Assembly (NCBI GenBank): GCA_036745275.1
Contig: DAIOGK010000004.1
Coordinates: 148,151 to 212,150, forward strand
Direction of reading: 5' to 3'
DNA from: JAIUNP01 sp020161975
GTDB lineage: Bacteria; Pseudomonadota; Alphaproteobacteria; Rhizobiales; Beijerinckiaceae
DNA: 64,000 bases
Positions 18,640-28,018 of the stretch are shown piece after piece. The notes under the pieces were generated by a model. It was not told where the DNA came from and ran no database searches. It saw only the letters and a list, made by a program, of their open reading frames with translations. Every line of letters begins with the position of its first letter. Position 1 is the stretch's first letter. The translations under genes and the position numbers were made by a program.

Positions 18640-19497
18640 TCAGCGCGGGAGCGGTGCGGCAGCGGCCGCAGCGGCGGGCGCCGGACGCGGCAGTTTCTTG
18701 ATGTAGATGCCGGCCATGCGGCGCTCGTCTTCGCTGGCGGCGTTTTCGGCCTTGTTCGCCATTTCAAATACCCAGGCGTCCTTGGTCGGATCGCAGGCGT
18801 CACGCGCCACCATCATCCACGAGAGACCGAGCGGAACCTGACGCGGCAGGCCGTTCTGGCCGTTAAACAGCAACTGCCCCAGCACCGCCTGCGCGTAAGG
18901 ATGCCCCTTCTCCGCCGCCAGATTGAACCAGCGGGCCGCAAGCCGCGCATTCTTTTCCCCGGCAAGGCCATCAAGAAGCATCCGCCCGAGGTTGTACTGC
19001 GCGTCCGGGTCGCCGAAATACGATGCGGCGTAGTTGAACATCTCGTAGGCACGCGAGGGATTGGCCCGCACGGGCGTGTTGGGGATGCCTTCGAGGAAAT
19101 AGGCGCCAAGACGCACGAAGGCCTTGGCGACGACGCCGGAACGGATGGTGCCGCGCGCCTCATCCGCATTGGTGGCCACAATCTGGCGGAAGAACTGAAA
19201 GGCTTTGTAATCGTCCTGATTGACGCCGTTGCCCTGCGCATACATGCGCCCCAGCGTCCATTGTGCGGCAATATCGCCCTTGGTCGCGGCATACTGAAGC
19301 GCGCGGACGGCGCCGGGGTTGTCGCCCTCGTTCAGGCCGCGCACGCCGGCGCGCAGGGCATCGGTGATCGACTTGAACGATTCGATCGGCGCGGCCTTGC
19401 CTTCGGGCTGGCCGTCCGTATCGAACGCGCGGGCCGGCCCGCCGAGAACGGCGAGCAGGCAACAGGCAAACAGGGTGGCCCGATCAGATATCCGCAT
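18640..19497 (-). CDS. exoR: ExoR-like periplasmic Sel1-repeat regulator
   Basis: 285 aa. Signal peptide (LFACCLLAVLGGPARA) then Sel1/TPR-like repeats: AAQWTLGRMYAQGNGV, YFLEGIPNTPVRANPSRAYEMFNYAASYFGDPDAQYNLGRMLLDG and so on. The DDYKAFQFFRQIV and YAASYFGD..AQYNLGRM blocks match ExoR of rhizobia, which binds the ExoS sensor in the periplasm and represses the ExoS-ChvI system controlling exopolysaccharide, motility and invasion. The Ala/Pro-rich C-terminus is low complexity. Its start overlaps the ilvD stop by 14 bp, so it is translated from the ilvD message. The specific ExoR role is inference from similarity. Confidence 0.75.
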   Translation of the reverse strand: MRISDRATLFACCLLAVLGGPARAFDTDGQPEGKAAPIESFKSITDALRAGVRGLNEGDNPGAVRALQYAATKGDIAAQWTLGRMYAQGNGVNQDDYKAFQFFRQIVATNADEARGTIRSGVVAKAFVRLGAYFLEGIPNTPVRANPSRAYEMFNYAASYFGDPDAQYNLGRMLLDGLAGEKNARLAARWFNLAAEKGHPYAQAVLGQLLFNGQNGLPRQVPLGLSWMMVARDACDPTKDAWVFEMANKAENAASEDERRMAGIYIKKLPRPAPAAAAAAAPLPR

Positions 19498-21208
19498 AAC
19501 AGTGCTTTTCTGCCGCCCCGCCCGGGTGCGTCACCGCACCATTCCGGGCGTTGCCCACGCCCTGTGCATATTTCCACAGCGCGCCGGAGGCATACTCCGT
19601 CTCGCGCGGTTTCCAGGCTTTCCGCCGTTCGGCAAACTCCGCCTCGCTGACATTGCAGGAGAGCTCGCCCGTCTCGGCGTTGAGCGTGATCAGGTCGCCA
19701 TCCTCAAGCAGGGCAATCGGCCCGCCAACCGCCGCTTCCGGCCCAACATGGCCGACGCAGAAGCCGCGCGTCGCACCGGAAAAGCGACCGTCGGTGATGA
19801 GTGCAACTTTGTCCCCCATCCCCTGCCCATAGAGCGCGGCGGTGGTCGACAGCATCTCGCGCATGCCGGGGCCACCCTTGGGCCCCTCGTAACGGATCAC
19901 CAGAACCTCGCCTTCCTTGTACTGGCGCCTGGTCACAGCCTCGAAGCATGCCTCTTCATTGTCGAAGCAGCGCGCCGGGCCGGTGAACTTCAGGTTCTGC
20001 ATTCCTGCGACCTTCACGATGGCTCCATCGGGCGCAACGTTGCCGGACAAGCCAACGACGCCACCCGTTCTGGTAATCGGGTTGTTGGCCGGACGGACAA
20101 CATCCTGTCCGGCATTCCAGACAACCTTCTCCAGATTTTCGGCAATTGTACGACCGGTCACGGTCAGGCAGTCACCATGCAGAAATCCGTGGTCGAGCAG
20201 CGTCTTCATCAGGATCGGAATGCCGCCAGCCTCGAACATGTCCTTGGCGACATATTTCCCGCCTGGCTTGAGGTCGGCGATATAGGGCGTGCGCTTGAAG
20301 ATCTCGGCGACATCGAACAGGTCAAACTTGATGCCGCATTCATGGGCAATCGCCGGCAGGTGCAGCGCGGCATTGGTGGAACCGCCCGACGCGGCAACCA
20401 CGGTCGCGGCATTTTCCAGTGCCTCAAGGGTGACGATATCACGCGGGCGAATGTTCTTGGCGATCAGGTCCATGATCTGCTCGCCAGCAGTCATGCAGAA
20501 CCGGTCGCGGATCTCGTAAGGCGCCGGGGCACCCGCCGAATAGGGCAGCGCCAGGCCGATGGCTTCAGAAACCGTCGCCATGGTGTTGGCCGTGAACTGC
20601 GCGCCGCAGGCACCTGCGGACGGACAGGCTACCTGCTCGATCTCGTCGAGGTCCTCATCGGACATCGCGCCGACCGAATGCTTGCCGACCGCCTCGAACA
20701 TGTCCTGAACCGTGACCTGCTGGCCGCGGAAGGTGCCGGGAAGAATGGAGCCGCCATAGATGAAGATGGACGGCACGTTGAGCCGCACCATCGACATCAT
20801 CATGCCGGGCAGCGACTTGTCGCAGCCGGCGAGGCCGACGAGCGCGTCGTAGCTGTGCCCCCGCATCGTCAGTTCAACCGAATCCGCGATGACCTCGCGC
20901 GAGGCCAGCGAGGACTTCATGCCCTGATGGCCCATGGCAAGGCCGTCGGTGACGGTAATGGTGCAAAACTCGCGCGGGGTGCCGCCGGCGGCGGCAACGC
21001 CCTTCTTCACCGCCTGCGCCTGGCGCATCAATGCGATGTTGCAGGGCGCGGCCTCGTTCCAGCAGGAGGCGACGCCAACGAACGGCTGGTGAATCTGGCC
21101 CTTGGTGAGGCCCATGGCATAGTAATACGAACGATGCGGCGCGCGCTGCGGCCCCTCTGTCACATGGCGGGAGGGAAGTTTCGACTTATCGGTAACGCGC
21201 TCGTCCAT
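19484..21208 (-). CDS. ilvD: Dihydroxy-acid dehydratase
   Basis: 574 aa from ATG 21208 (MDERVTDKSKLPSRHV). IlvD/Edd family with iron-sulphur cluster cysteines in ASCWNEAAPCN, GLAGCDKSLPGMMM and PSAGACGAQFTANTM, and the C-terminal DGRFSGATRGFCVGHV..EA..GGPIALL block. It converts dihydroxy-isovalerate and dihydroxy-methylvalerate to the keto acids in valine and isoleucine synthesis. Length (574) fits IlvD rather than the longer Edd. exoR follows with a 14-bp overlap. Confidence 0.96.
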   Translation of the reverse strand: MDERVTDKSKLPSRHVTEGPQRAPHRSYYYAMGLTKGQIHQPFVGVASCWNEAAPCNIALMRQAQAVKKGVAAAGGTPREFCTITVTDGLAMGHQGMKSSLASREVIADSVELTMRGHSYDALVGLAGCDKSLPGMMMSMVRLNVPSIFIYGGSILPGTFRGQQVTVQDMFEAVGKHSVGAMSDEDLDEIEQVACPSAGACGAQFTANTMATVSEAIGLALPYSAGAPAPYEIRDRFCMTAGEQIMDLIAKNIRPRDIVTLEALENAATVVAASGGSTNAALHLPAIAHECGIKFDLFDVAEIFKRTPYIADLKPGGKYVAKDMFEAGGIPILMKTLLDHGFLHGDCLTVTGRTIAENLEKVVWNAGQDVVRPANNPITRTGGVVGLSGNVAPDGAIVKVAGMQNLKFTGPARCFDNEEACFEAVTRRQYKEGEVLVIRYEGPKGGPGMREMLSTTAALYGQGMGDKVALITDGRFSGATRGFCVGHVGPEAAVGGPIALLEDGDLITLNAETGELSCNVSEAEFAERRKAWKPRETEYASGALWKYAQGVGNARNGAVTHPGGAAEKHCYADI

Positions 21209-21265
21209 TTCAAACCCCAACTGTCCTGACTGGACCACGATCCGCTTAACGTTCCCGCCCATGCA

Positions 21266-21291
21266 GACACATCCCCGTTACGGAATGTGTC
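21266..21291. promoter_or_regulatory. Inverted repeat upstream of ilvD; possible operator
   Basis: GACACAT (21266-21272), a 12-nt spacer, ATGTGTC (21285-21291), perfect 7-bp arms, 57 bp upstream of the ilvD start. The rest of the 328-bp gap 21209-21536 between ilvD and the ada-like gene shows no convincing gene. The arms suit a dimeric regulator but no family can be named. Confidence 0.35.
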
Positions 21292-21536
21292 GCATCAGAC
21301 CCGCGCATTTCGCAATCGCGGACCCATGACAAGGTTAGTGCGGCTGTGGGGCCCGCGACATACGGACCATGCCAGAAACAGACAGGTAAGCGCTGGAATC
21401 CGCACTTGCCTGTCGAAAGCCGTGGTCGCTCCGGTTTGTGGCAGCTTCGGGGCACTTTTGGGCGGCAAACATGCCGTATTCGGAATCACATCCGGTGTTG
21501 CGGCGATGTCACAAGATTTTGCACCTTGCCTACACT

Positions 21537-22460
21537 TCAACCAGCCCGCCCGGCCTCCCAGCCAAGGATTGCCTGCTTGCGCGTCAGCCCCCAGTGATAG
21601 CCGGTCAGCGCCCCCGACTTGCCCAATACGCGATGGCATGGCACGACAAAGGAAATCGGGTTCCGCCCCACTGCCGCGCCGACGGCACGGGCCGCCTTTG
21701 GTTTGCCAATTGCGCCAGCCACCTCGCCATAGCTCGTGGCGCGTCCGCAGGGAATTTTAAGCAGCACTTCCCAGACCCGAACCTCGAAATCGGTGCCGAT
21801 CATGAAGACACGCAGCGGCTGGTCGGCCCGCCAGGCCTCTGTGCTGAAGATACGATGGGCCAGCGGCGCGGTGAATTCCGGTGCTTCCTCGAAGCGGGCG
21901 CGCGGCCAGCGGTGCATCATGTCCGCCAGTGCGGCCTTTCGGCCAATCATGGCCGCGCCGGTCTTGGAAGCAGCGGGCGCGGTGAGGTCCAGTCCCGCGC
22001 CCTCGCCGGCATCCCGGTCAGCGAAGGCGAGACCGCAGAGACCGCGCGCAGTGGCCATCACCAGCGCGAGGCCGAAAGGCGAGGTGTGGAAGCCGTAGCG
22101 GATGGTCAGCCCCGCCCCGCCGGATTTGTATTCACCCGGGCTCATCGCCTCGTGCGTGACGAAAAGATCATGCAGCCGACCGGGGCCCGAGAGGCCGCTT
22201 TCGAAGGTGGCATCAAGCAGGGACGCCGAATTATCCAGCATCCGCCGGGCATGGTCGAGCGTCACCGCCTGAAGGAAGGCTTTCGGAGTCAGCCCCGACC
22301 AGCGGCGGAAGAGCTGCGTCAGTTCGGACGGGGCCAGCCCAACCGCCTCGGCAATCGCCTCGACACCGGGCTGGTCGCGCCATTCGCGCGAGATGAAGGC
22401 GATGGCTTTGCGCACCTGTGTGTAATCATCAAGGCTGGTTGCGGCGGTCTGGTCGAGCAT
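21537..22460 (-). CDS. Ada-like bifunctional AraC regulator / methylated-DNA-cysteine methyltransferase
   Basis: 307 aa from ATG 22460 (MLDQTAATSLDDYTQV). An AraC-type DNA-binding domain (EAIAEAVGLAPSELTQLFRRWSGLTPKAFLQ) occupies residues ~25-110. The second half is an O6-methylguanine-DNA methyltransferase with VWEVLLKIPCGRATSYGEVA and the active-site PCHRV, plus GYHWGLTRKQAILGWE. Unlike E. coli Ada, the N-terminal zinc/phosphotriester domain is absent, as in many alphaproteobacterial proteins. It repairs alkylated guanine and may regulate its own expression. Confidence 0.92.
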   Translation of the reverse strand: MLDQTAATSLDDYTQVRKAIAFISREWRDQPGVEAIAEAVGLAPSELTQLFRRWSGLTPKAFLQAVTLDHARRMLDNSASLLDATFESGLSGPGRLHDLFVTHEAMSPGEYKSGGAGLTIRYGFHTSPFGLALVMATARGLCGLAFADRDAGEGAGLDLTAPAASKTGAAMIGRKAALADMMHRWPRARFEEAPEFTAPLAHRIFSTEAWRADQPLRVFMIGTDFEVRVWEVLLKIPCGRATSYGEVAGAIGKPKAARAVGAAVGRNPISFVVPCHRVLGKSGALTGYHWGLTRKQAILGWEAGRAG

Positions 22461-22547
22461 GGCATGTCTTTCACATCGTCTTGACGAAGCATAGCCAGCT
22501 TCCCGCATGGCCTGCCACCCGATTTCGTTTGAAACCAGGATTGTGGT

Positions 22548-23054
22548 TCAACGCCGCGCGTCGGCCAATGCCCGGCCAAAGGCGCGGGCAAAATCCGCCC
22601 GCTCATGCGGTGCCAGCGCCGCACCGATTTCAATCTCCTCGGCCCGCTGGACCACAGCGAGACGCAGAACGCCGAAATCCGCATCTTCCTCGGCCCTGAG
22701 GCGAACCCAGAACGGATTGAACCGTTGTTCCGTGCGCTCGCCCCGCCACGAAACCTTGCGGATCAGGAGTTCGATCCGCCGCAGCACCACTTCCTCGTAC
22801 GCGCGGGCGCGGGCGTTGTTGATTCGGAAACAGAGGTAGAGGATCGCAAAATCCAGTCCGAAAAAGCCGCCGATTGGCCAGGCACCGAGGATGACGAAGG
22901 GGAGCGCCAGCGTGATCGAGACAATGCCAATGAAGCCCAGCACCAGCCAGGTTCCGAGGCGGCCCAAAGAGCGGTGAGCGTGAAGAGTTGCGCTGAACAG
23001 TATGCTTTCGGGTGGCAACGACCTGTCCGCCGCGCTATCGGATACTGCCGTCAT
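22548..23054 (-). CDS. DUF2244 integral membrane protein
   Basis: 168 aa from ATG 23054 (MTAVSDSAADRSL). Two adjacent TM helices (TWLVLGFIGIVSITLALPFVILGAWPIGGFFGLDFAILYLCFRIN) and a cytosolic C-terminus with RFNPFWVRLR, typical of DUF2244 proteins found across alphaproteobacteria. Function unknown. Divergent from the endonuclease III gene with only 38 bp between starts, so the two promoters overlap. Confidence 0.82.
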   Translation of the reverse strand: MTAVSDSAADRSLPPESILFSATLHAHRSLGRLGTWLVLGFIGIVSITLALPFVILGAWPIGGFFGLDFAILYLCFRINNARARAYEEVVLRRIELLIRKVSWRGERTEQRFNPFWVRLRAEEDADFGVLRLAVVQRAEEIEIGAALAPHERADFARAFGRALADARR

Positions 23055-23092
23055 GGCGCCAGTTCCCCTCATTCCAGAGCCCGGTTCAATTT

Positions 23093-23791
23093 ATGGCAAA
23101 AGCAGCGTCCCGTCAAAACGCGACACGGCGTCCAGCCGCTCCGCGTCCGCTCTCTCCCGCTGAGGTACGCGAAGTATTCCGGCGCTTTCATGCCATCGAT
23201 CCCGAACCGAAAGGCGAACTCGATTACGTGAACGCCTACACCCTGCTGGTCGCAGTGGTCCTTTCCGCGCAGGCCACCGATGTCGGCGTGAACCGGGCGA
23301 CAAAAGCGCTGTTCCGTCTGGCCGATACGCCCGAAAAGATGGTGGCGCTCGGTGAGGATGTGGTGCGCGAGCATATCAAGACCATCGGCCTGTTCCGCAA
23401 CAAGGCGAAGAATGTCATTACCCTCTCCGAGCGGCTCATTGCGGATTTTGGCAGCGCCGTGCCGGCGGATCGCGACAGCCTGGTTTCCTTGCCCGGCGTT
23501 GGGCGCAAGACGGCGAATGTCGTCCTGAACATCTTCTTCCAACAGCCGACCATTGCTGTCGACACGCATCTCTTCCGCGTCTCGAATCGTCTCCCGCTCG
23601 CTCCGGGCAAGACGCCCGAGCAGGTGGAAGCAGGACTGGAACGCATCATCCCGCCCGAGTATCTGCTGCACGCCCACCACTGGCTGATCCTGCATGGACG
23701 CTATCTGTGCAAGGCCCGCGCGCCCGAATGCTGGCGTTGTCCGGTCAGCGATCTCTGCCGGTTCGAGCCGAAAGGCACCGCGCGGGGATAG
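23093..23791 (+). CDS. nth: Endonuclease III
   Basis: 232 aa from ATG 23093 (MAKAASRQNATRR). Helix-hairpin-helix LPGVGRKTANVVLN, the catalytic Asp in VDTHLFRVSNR, the Lys region VVLSAQATDVGVNRATK, and the C-terminal 4Fe-4S cluster CKARAPECWRCPVSDLC (C-x6-C-x2-C-x5-C). It removes oxidised pyrimidines and cuts abasic sites in base excision repair. Gene is followed 3 bp later by the convergent NRAMP gene. Confidence 0.96.
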   Translation: MAKAASRQNATRRPAAPRPLSPAEVREVFRRFHAIDPEPKGELDYVNAYTLLVAVVLSAQATDVGVNRATKALFRLADTPEKMVALGEDVVREHIKTIGLFRNKAKNVITLSERLIADFGSAVPADRDSLVSLPGVGRKTANVVLNIFFQQPTIAVDTHLFRVSNRLPLAPGKTPEQVEAGLERIIPPEYLLHAHHWLILHGRYLCKARAPECWRCPVSDLCRFEPKGTARG

Positions 23792-23794
23792 GTT

Positions 23795-25147
23795 TCAGCG
23801 GCCCAGCCAGCTGCCGATGGTATCGACCAGCAGTTTTGCATTGAGCGCCACGATGATGGCGGCGATCAGAACCGAAATCGCCGTCAGCCAGCGCGGCGCG
23901 ACCAGCGCCCCCATCTTGCGACGCGAGGCCGTGAACTGGACCAGTGGAATGACCGCGAAGGACAGTTGCAGGCTCAGGATCACCTGCGACAGGATCAGCA
24001 GTCGCCCGGTTTCCGCCTCGCCGTAGTAGATCGTCACCACCGCCGCCGGGATAATGGCGAGCAGCCGCGTGATCAGCCGGCGCAGCCAGGGCGCGATCCG
24101 GATATCGATGAACCCTTCCATCACCGCCTGCCCCGCCAGCGTTGCCGTGACAGTGGAATTGAGGCCGCAGGCGATCAGCGCCACCGCGAACATGATCGGT
24201 GCGATGCTGCCAAGCGCGGGGCCGAGCAACTGGTGGATCTCGCCCAGTTCAACCAGCTCGGTCTGGCCGCGAACGTGAAAAGTCGCAGCGGCCAGGATCA
24301 GGATCGAGGCGTTGATGAAGAGCGCAAAACACAGCGCGATTGTGGAATCGACCGTCGCCATGCGCATTGCCTCGCGCCGTTCGGCTTCTGATTCGCCGAT
24401 GGCGCGCGTCTGGACGATGGCCGAGTGCAGGTAGAGATTGTGCGGCATCACGGTCGCCCCGAGAATGCCGAGGCCGAGGTACAACATGTCAGCGTCGGTC
24501 ACGAGCCGCGTGGACGGCGCAAAGCCCCGGAGCACAGCGCCCCATTCGGGGTGGGCCAGCGCAATCTGCACGCCAAAACAGACGGCAATCACGAAGAGCA
24601 GCACGATGACCAGCGCCTCGACGTAGCGGAAGCCATAGCGTTGCAGCGCCAGGATGAGGAAGACATCCAGCGCCGTGATCAACACGCCAAACTCCAGCGG
24701 GATGCCGAACAACAGCTTGAGGCCAATGGCCGTGCCGATCACCTCGGCAAGGTCGGTCGCAATGATCGCAAGTTCCGCCAGAAGCCACAGCGGCTTTACC
24801 GCCCAGGGCGCGTAACCGTCCCGGCAGGCCTGCGCGAGGTCGCGCCCGGACGCGCAGGCAAGGCGCGCGCAGAGCGACTGCAAGACGATGGCCATCAGGT
24901 TCGACAGCAAGGCGACAAAAAGCAGGGCGTAGCCGAACTTGGAACCGCCGGCGAGCGAGGTCGCCCAGTTGCCCGGGTCCATGTACCCCACGGCGACAAG
25001 ATAGCCTGGTCCGAAAAAAGCGATGAACCGGCGAATCCAGGTGCCATTGCGCTGGACGGCGATGGAGCGACTGACCTCGGCCAGCGCAGCTTCGCCGCGC
25101 GGACGGCGCCAACCCGAGTCGTTCGGGGAGCCTTCAGCAATCGACAT
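23795..25147 (-). CDS. mntH: NRAMP-family divalent metal transporter (MntH-like)
   Basis: 450 aa with about eleven TM helices. The metal-binding DPGN of TM1 is seen in GYMDPGNWATSLAGGSKFGY and the TM6 MPHNLYLHSAIVQTR motif is intact, both required for Mn2+/Fe2+ binding. Proton-coupled uptake of manganese or iron through the inner membrane. No recognisable metal-responsive operator was spotted in the 90 bp upstream, though a search with MntR/Mur models would be needed. Confidence 0.94.
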   Translation of the reverse strand: MSIAEGSPNDSGWRRPRGEAALAEVSRSIAVQRNGTWIRRFIAFFGPGYLVAVGYMDPGNWATSLAGGSKFGYALLFVALLSNLMAIVLQSLCARLACASGRDLAQACRDGYAPWAVKPLWLLAELAIIATDLAEVIGTAIGLKLLFGIPLEFGVLITALDVFLILALQRYGFRYVEALVIVLLFVIAVCFGVQIALAHPEWGAVLRGFAPSTRLVTDADMLYLGLGILGATVMPHNLYLHSAIVQTRAIGESEAERREAMRMATVDSTIALCFALFINASILILAAATFHVRGQTELVELGEIHQLLGPALGSIAPIMFAVALIACGLNSTVTATLAGQAVMEGFIDIRIAPWLRRLITRLLAIIPAAVVTIYYGEAETGRLLILSQVILSLQLSFAVIPLVQFTASRRKMGALVAPRWLTAISVLIAAIIVALNAKLLVDTIGSWLGR

Positions 25148-25237
25148 CGTCGGGGTTCGCCACCTTTCTGAAACGATCCTAAAGTGTGCACTCAGGCATC
25201 GGATTTTTCAAGAGTTCCCGAACAAAAGCGCCGGGCG

Positions 25238-26035
25238 TCAACCGAAGACCGCCAAGCCAATCAGGCCAAGGGATCCAACGACGATACGCCAATAGGCAAA
25301 GAGGCGGAATCCGTGTTTCGAGATGAAATCGAGAAAGCCGCGCACGACCAGCAGACCGGAAAGAAAGGCCATGACAAAGCCGATGCCGATCAGCATGAAA
25401 TCATGGGTGGACAGCACCTTGTAATTGTCGAGCAGATCCTTGGCAAAGGCCCCCACCATGGTCGGCATCGCAAGGAAGAAGGAAAACTCCGCCGCCGCCC
25501 GCTTGGTTGTGCCATTCAACATCGCCCCGACGATCGTGGCTCCAGACCGCGAGACGCCGGGCATCATCGCGAGGCACTGGAAAAGCCCGATTTTCAGCGC
25601 GGTTCCGATCGGAATATCCATGGCATCATCGTATTTCGGCTCGAACCTGTGTTCATCGACGACCAGCAACACGAGACCGCCGGCAATCAGGCTGGTACAG
25701 ACCACGAAGGGATTGAAAAAGTAGAGCTTGATCAGCTTGGAGAACAGGCCGCCGATCACCACCGCCGGGAAGAAGGCAACGAGGATGGCGATGACGAAGT
25801 TGCGCTTGCGCACATCGGTGAACATGCCCAGCCCGATGTTGATCAGCTTGTTGAAATAGACCGACAGGATCGCAAGAATCGCGCCCAGCTGGATCAGCAC
25901 CTCGAAGGTGCGCGTGGGGGAATGAAAGCCGATGAAGTGGCCGATCAACAAAAGGTGACCGGTCGATGAAACCGGCAGGAATTCCGTCAGCCCCTCAACA
26001 AAGCCCAGAAGGGCCGCCTGGAATGCAGCAAGCAT
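25238..26035 (-). CDS. uppP: Undecaprenyl-diphosphatase UppP (BacA)
   Basis: 265 aa from ATG 26035 (MLAAFQAALLGFVEGL). Two signature motifs: EGLTEFLPVSSTGHLLL near residue 14 and PGVSRSGATIVGAMLNG near 160. Polytopic inner-membrane enzyme that recycles undecaprenyl pyrophosphate to the monophosphate carrier for peptidoglycan and polysaccharide synthesis; overproduction gives bacitracin resistance. It is divergent from the glutathione transferase gene over 151 bp. Confidence 0.96.
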   Translation of the reverse strand: MLAAFQAALLGFVEGLTEFLPVSSTGHLLLIGHFIGFHSPTRTFEVLIQLGAILAILSVYFNKLINIGLGMFTDVRKRNFVIAILVAFFPAVVIGGLFSKLIKLYFFNPFVVCTSLIAGGLVLLVVDEHRFEPKYDDAMDIPIGTALKIGLFQCLAMMPGVSRSGATIVGAMLNGTTKRAAAEFSFFLAMPTMVGAFAKDLLDNYKVLSTHDFMLIGIGFVMAFLSGLLVVRGFLDFISKHGFRLFAYWRIVVGSLGLIGLAVFG

Positions 26036-26186
26036 GGAAAATCCCGGGCTTTTTTCGTGGAGGTCAACGGATGATCCGCTGCAACGCCACGATTGTGATG
26101 ATGATGATTCGCTTCTATAGGCAGTGCCCAGCACTTGCGAGCGGCACCGCCGTTCAATTGCCCAGTTCGCGGTTAAAAAAGCCCCT

Positions 26187-26879
26187 ATGCCCGATCTCTA
26201 TCATCATCCGCTCTGCCCGCTGTCACGCTATATCCGCCTTGTTATTGGCGAACTCGGCATGGAGGCGAGCCTCGTCGAGGAACGCGTCTGGGAGCGTCGG
26301 CGCGAATTCCTGATCCTGAACCCGGCGGGCACGACGCCCGTTCTGATCGAGGAAGGCACCTTCGCCGTGCCGGGGGCGGATGTTATCGCCGAATATCTCG
26401 ACGAAACGCGCGGGCTGGTGCTCGGCAACCGGCGCCTCCTGCCGGAGGATCCGGCCTCACGGGTGGAGGTGCGCCGCCTGACCGACTGGTTCAACCGCAA
26501 GTTCTATGAAGAAGTCTCGCATCATCTGATGGTCGAGAAGGTGCACAAGCGCTACATGCCTGCCGAAGCCGGCGGTGGACCGCCGGAAGGCGGCGTTCTG
26601 CGCGTTGCACGGGCCAATGTGCGCTATCACATCAAGTATCTCGGCCACCTCCTCGCCCATCGGAACTGGCTCGCGGGCAGTGCGCTGACCTATGCCGATC
26701 TTGCCGCTGCCGCTCACCTTTCCGTCTGCGATTTTCTCGGTGACGTGCCATGGGATGAGGATGCGAATACGCGCGAATGGTATGCGCGGGTGAAGTCCCG
26801 CCCCTCCTTCCGCCCGCTGCTCGCCGATCGCATCCGGGGGATGACGCCGAGCGCGCATTATACGGACCTCGATTTCTGA
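26187..26879 (+). CDS. Glutathione S-transferase family protein
   Basis: 230 aa from ATG 26187 (MPDLYHHPLCPLSRYIRL). The N-terminal thioredoxin-like domain has the HPLCPLSR active-site loop, cis-Pro block NPAGTTPVLIEEG, and ADVIAEYLDE. The C-terminal helical domain has the N-capping box GSALTYADLAAAAHL. Typical GST of alphaproteobacteria, substrate unknown. The queG gene follows at once and overlaps. Confidence 0.9.
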   Translation: MPDLYHHPLCPLSRYIRLVIGELGMEASLVEERVWERRREFLILNPAGTTPVLIEEGTFAVPGADVIAEYLDETRGLVLGNRRLLPEDPASRVEVRRLTDWFNRKFYEEVSHHLMVEKVHKRYMPAEAGGGPPEGGVLRVARANVRYHIKYLGHLLAHRNWLAGSALTYADLAAAAHLSVCDFLGDVPWDEDANTREWYARVKSRPSFRPLLADRIRGMTPSAHYTDLDF

Positions 26880-28018
26880 GCCCGGCCGCGCTCAAATCCG
26901 CACTCCGGACCCGAGCATTGGCGCTGGGGTTCGATGCTGTCGGCTTTGCCAGTGCGGATGGGCACCACCAGACGGAGGCCTGGCTCGCGGAGTGGCTGGC
27001 CGCCGGCCATCACGGCAGCATGACATGGATGGAGGACCGGCCTGAACGGCGTGCGACCCCTGCCGGGCTCTGGCCGGACGTGCGGAGTGTCGTTCTTGTC
27101 GGCATGTCCTATGCGCCGGCCGGCGATCCGCTTGCGGTGCTGGACCGGCCAGAACGCGGCGCGATTTCCGTTTATGCCCAGCGCCGTGACTATCACGACG
27201 TGCTCAAGGGGCGGCTGAAGGAACTCGCGGGATTTCTGGCTTCCCGCGGCGGGGGCGATGTCAAGGTCTTCGTTGATACCGCGCCGGTGATGGAAAAGCC
27301 GCTGGCCGAGGCTGCCGGCCTGGGCTGGCAAGGAAAGAACTCGCTTCTGGTGACGCGGGAAACCGGCTGCTGGCTGTTCCTTGGCGCAATCTATACCACG
27401 CTTGATCTGCCGCCCGACACGCCCGGCAGCGACCATTGCGGCAGTTGCACACGCTGTCTCGACATTTGCCCGACCGATGCCTTTCCTGCCCCGCGCGTTC
27501 TCGATTCACGACGCTGCATCGCCTATCTGACGATAGAGCATACCGGGGTCATTCCGGAAGAATTCCGCAAGGCGATCGGCAACAGGGTGTTCGGCTGCGA
27601 CGACTGCCTCGCCGTATGTCCTTGGAATTCCTTTGCAGAGACCGCGCGCGAGGCCAAGCTCGCCGTGCGCGAGGCGCTCGACAGCCCCCTCCTCCGCGAT
27701 CTGGTGCAACTGGACGATGCGACCTTCCGCCAGCGTTTCGCGCAGACGCCCGTGAAGCGGACCGGCCGCGACCGTTTCATCCGCAACGTGCTGATTGCCA
27801 TCGGCAATGGCGGGGATGCCACGCTTGCGCCTGAAGTGACCCGCCTGCTGGCCGATCCTTCGCCGCTGGTGCGCGGCATGGCGGTGTGGGCATTGGCGCG
27901 CCTGCTTGCGCCGGCGGACATGACGGCACTGTCAGCCCGGCACCTTCCGCGCGAAGCCGATGACGATGTGCGGGCTGAATGGCTCGCCGCTCAGGCGCCC
28001 GGAGTGCCGTCGCCATAA
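26777..28018 (+). CDS. queG: Epoxyqueuosine reductase QueG
   Basis: Homology to QueG starts near position 26876 (LSPAALKSALRTRALALGFDAVGFA). Key parts: GWQGKNSLLV, a ferredoxin-like pair of 4Fe-4S motifs (CGSCTRCLDICPTDAF and CDDCLAVCPWNSF), and C-terminal HEAT-like repeats. It reduces epoxyqueuosine to queuosine in tRNA using cobalamin. The only canonical start in frame before the homology is ATG 26777, which would overlap the GST gene by 103 bp; a CTG at 26876 overlapping the GST stop (CTGA) is the alternative and gives a normal N-terminus. Confidence 0.9.
   Translation: MVCAGEVPPLLPPAARRSHPGDDAERALYGPRFLSPAALKSALRTRALALGFDAVGFASADGHHQTEAWLAEWLAAGHHGSMTWMEDRPERRATPAGLWPDVRSVVLVGMSYAPAGDPLAVLDRPERGAISVYAQRRDYHDVLKGRLKELAGFLASRGGGDVKVFVDTAPVMEKPLAEAAGLGWQGKNSLLVTRETGCWLFLGAIYTTLDLPPDTPGSDHCGSCTRCLDICPTDAFPAPRVLDSRRCIAYLTIEHTGVIPEEFRKAIGNRVFGCDDCLAVCPWNSFAETAREAKLAVREALDSPLLRDLVQLDDATFRQRFAQTPVKRTGRDRFIRNVLIAIGNGGDATLAPEVTRLLADPSPLVRGMAVWALARLLAPADMTALSARHLPREADDDVRAEWLAAQAPGVPSP

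Noticed and set aside
19319..21229. 636-codon frame opposite ilvD
   Set aside because: Antisense artefact; no recognisable domain.
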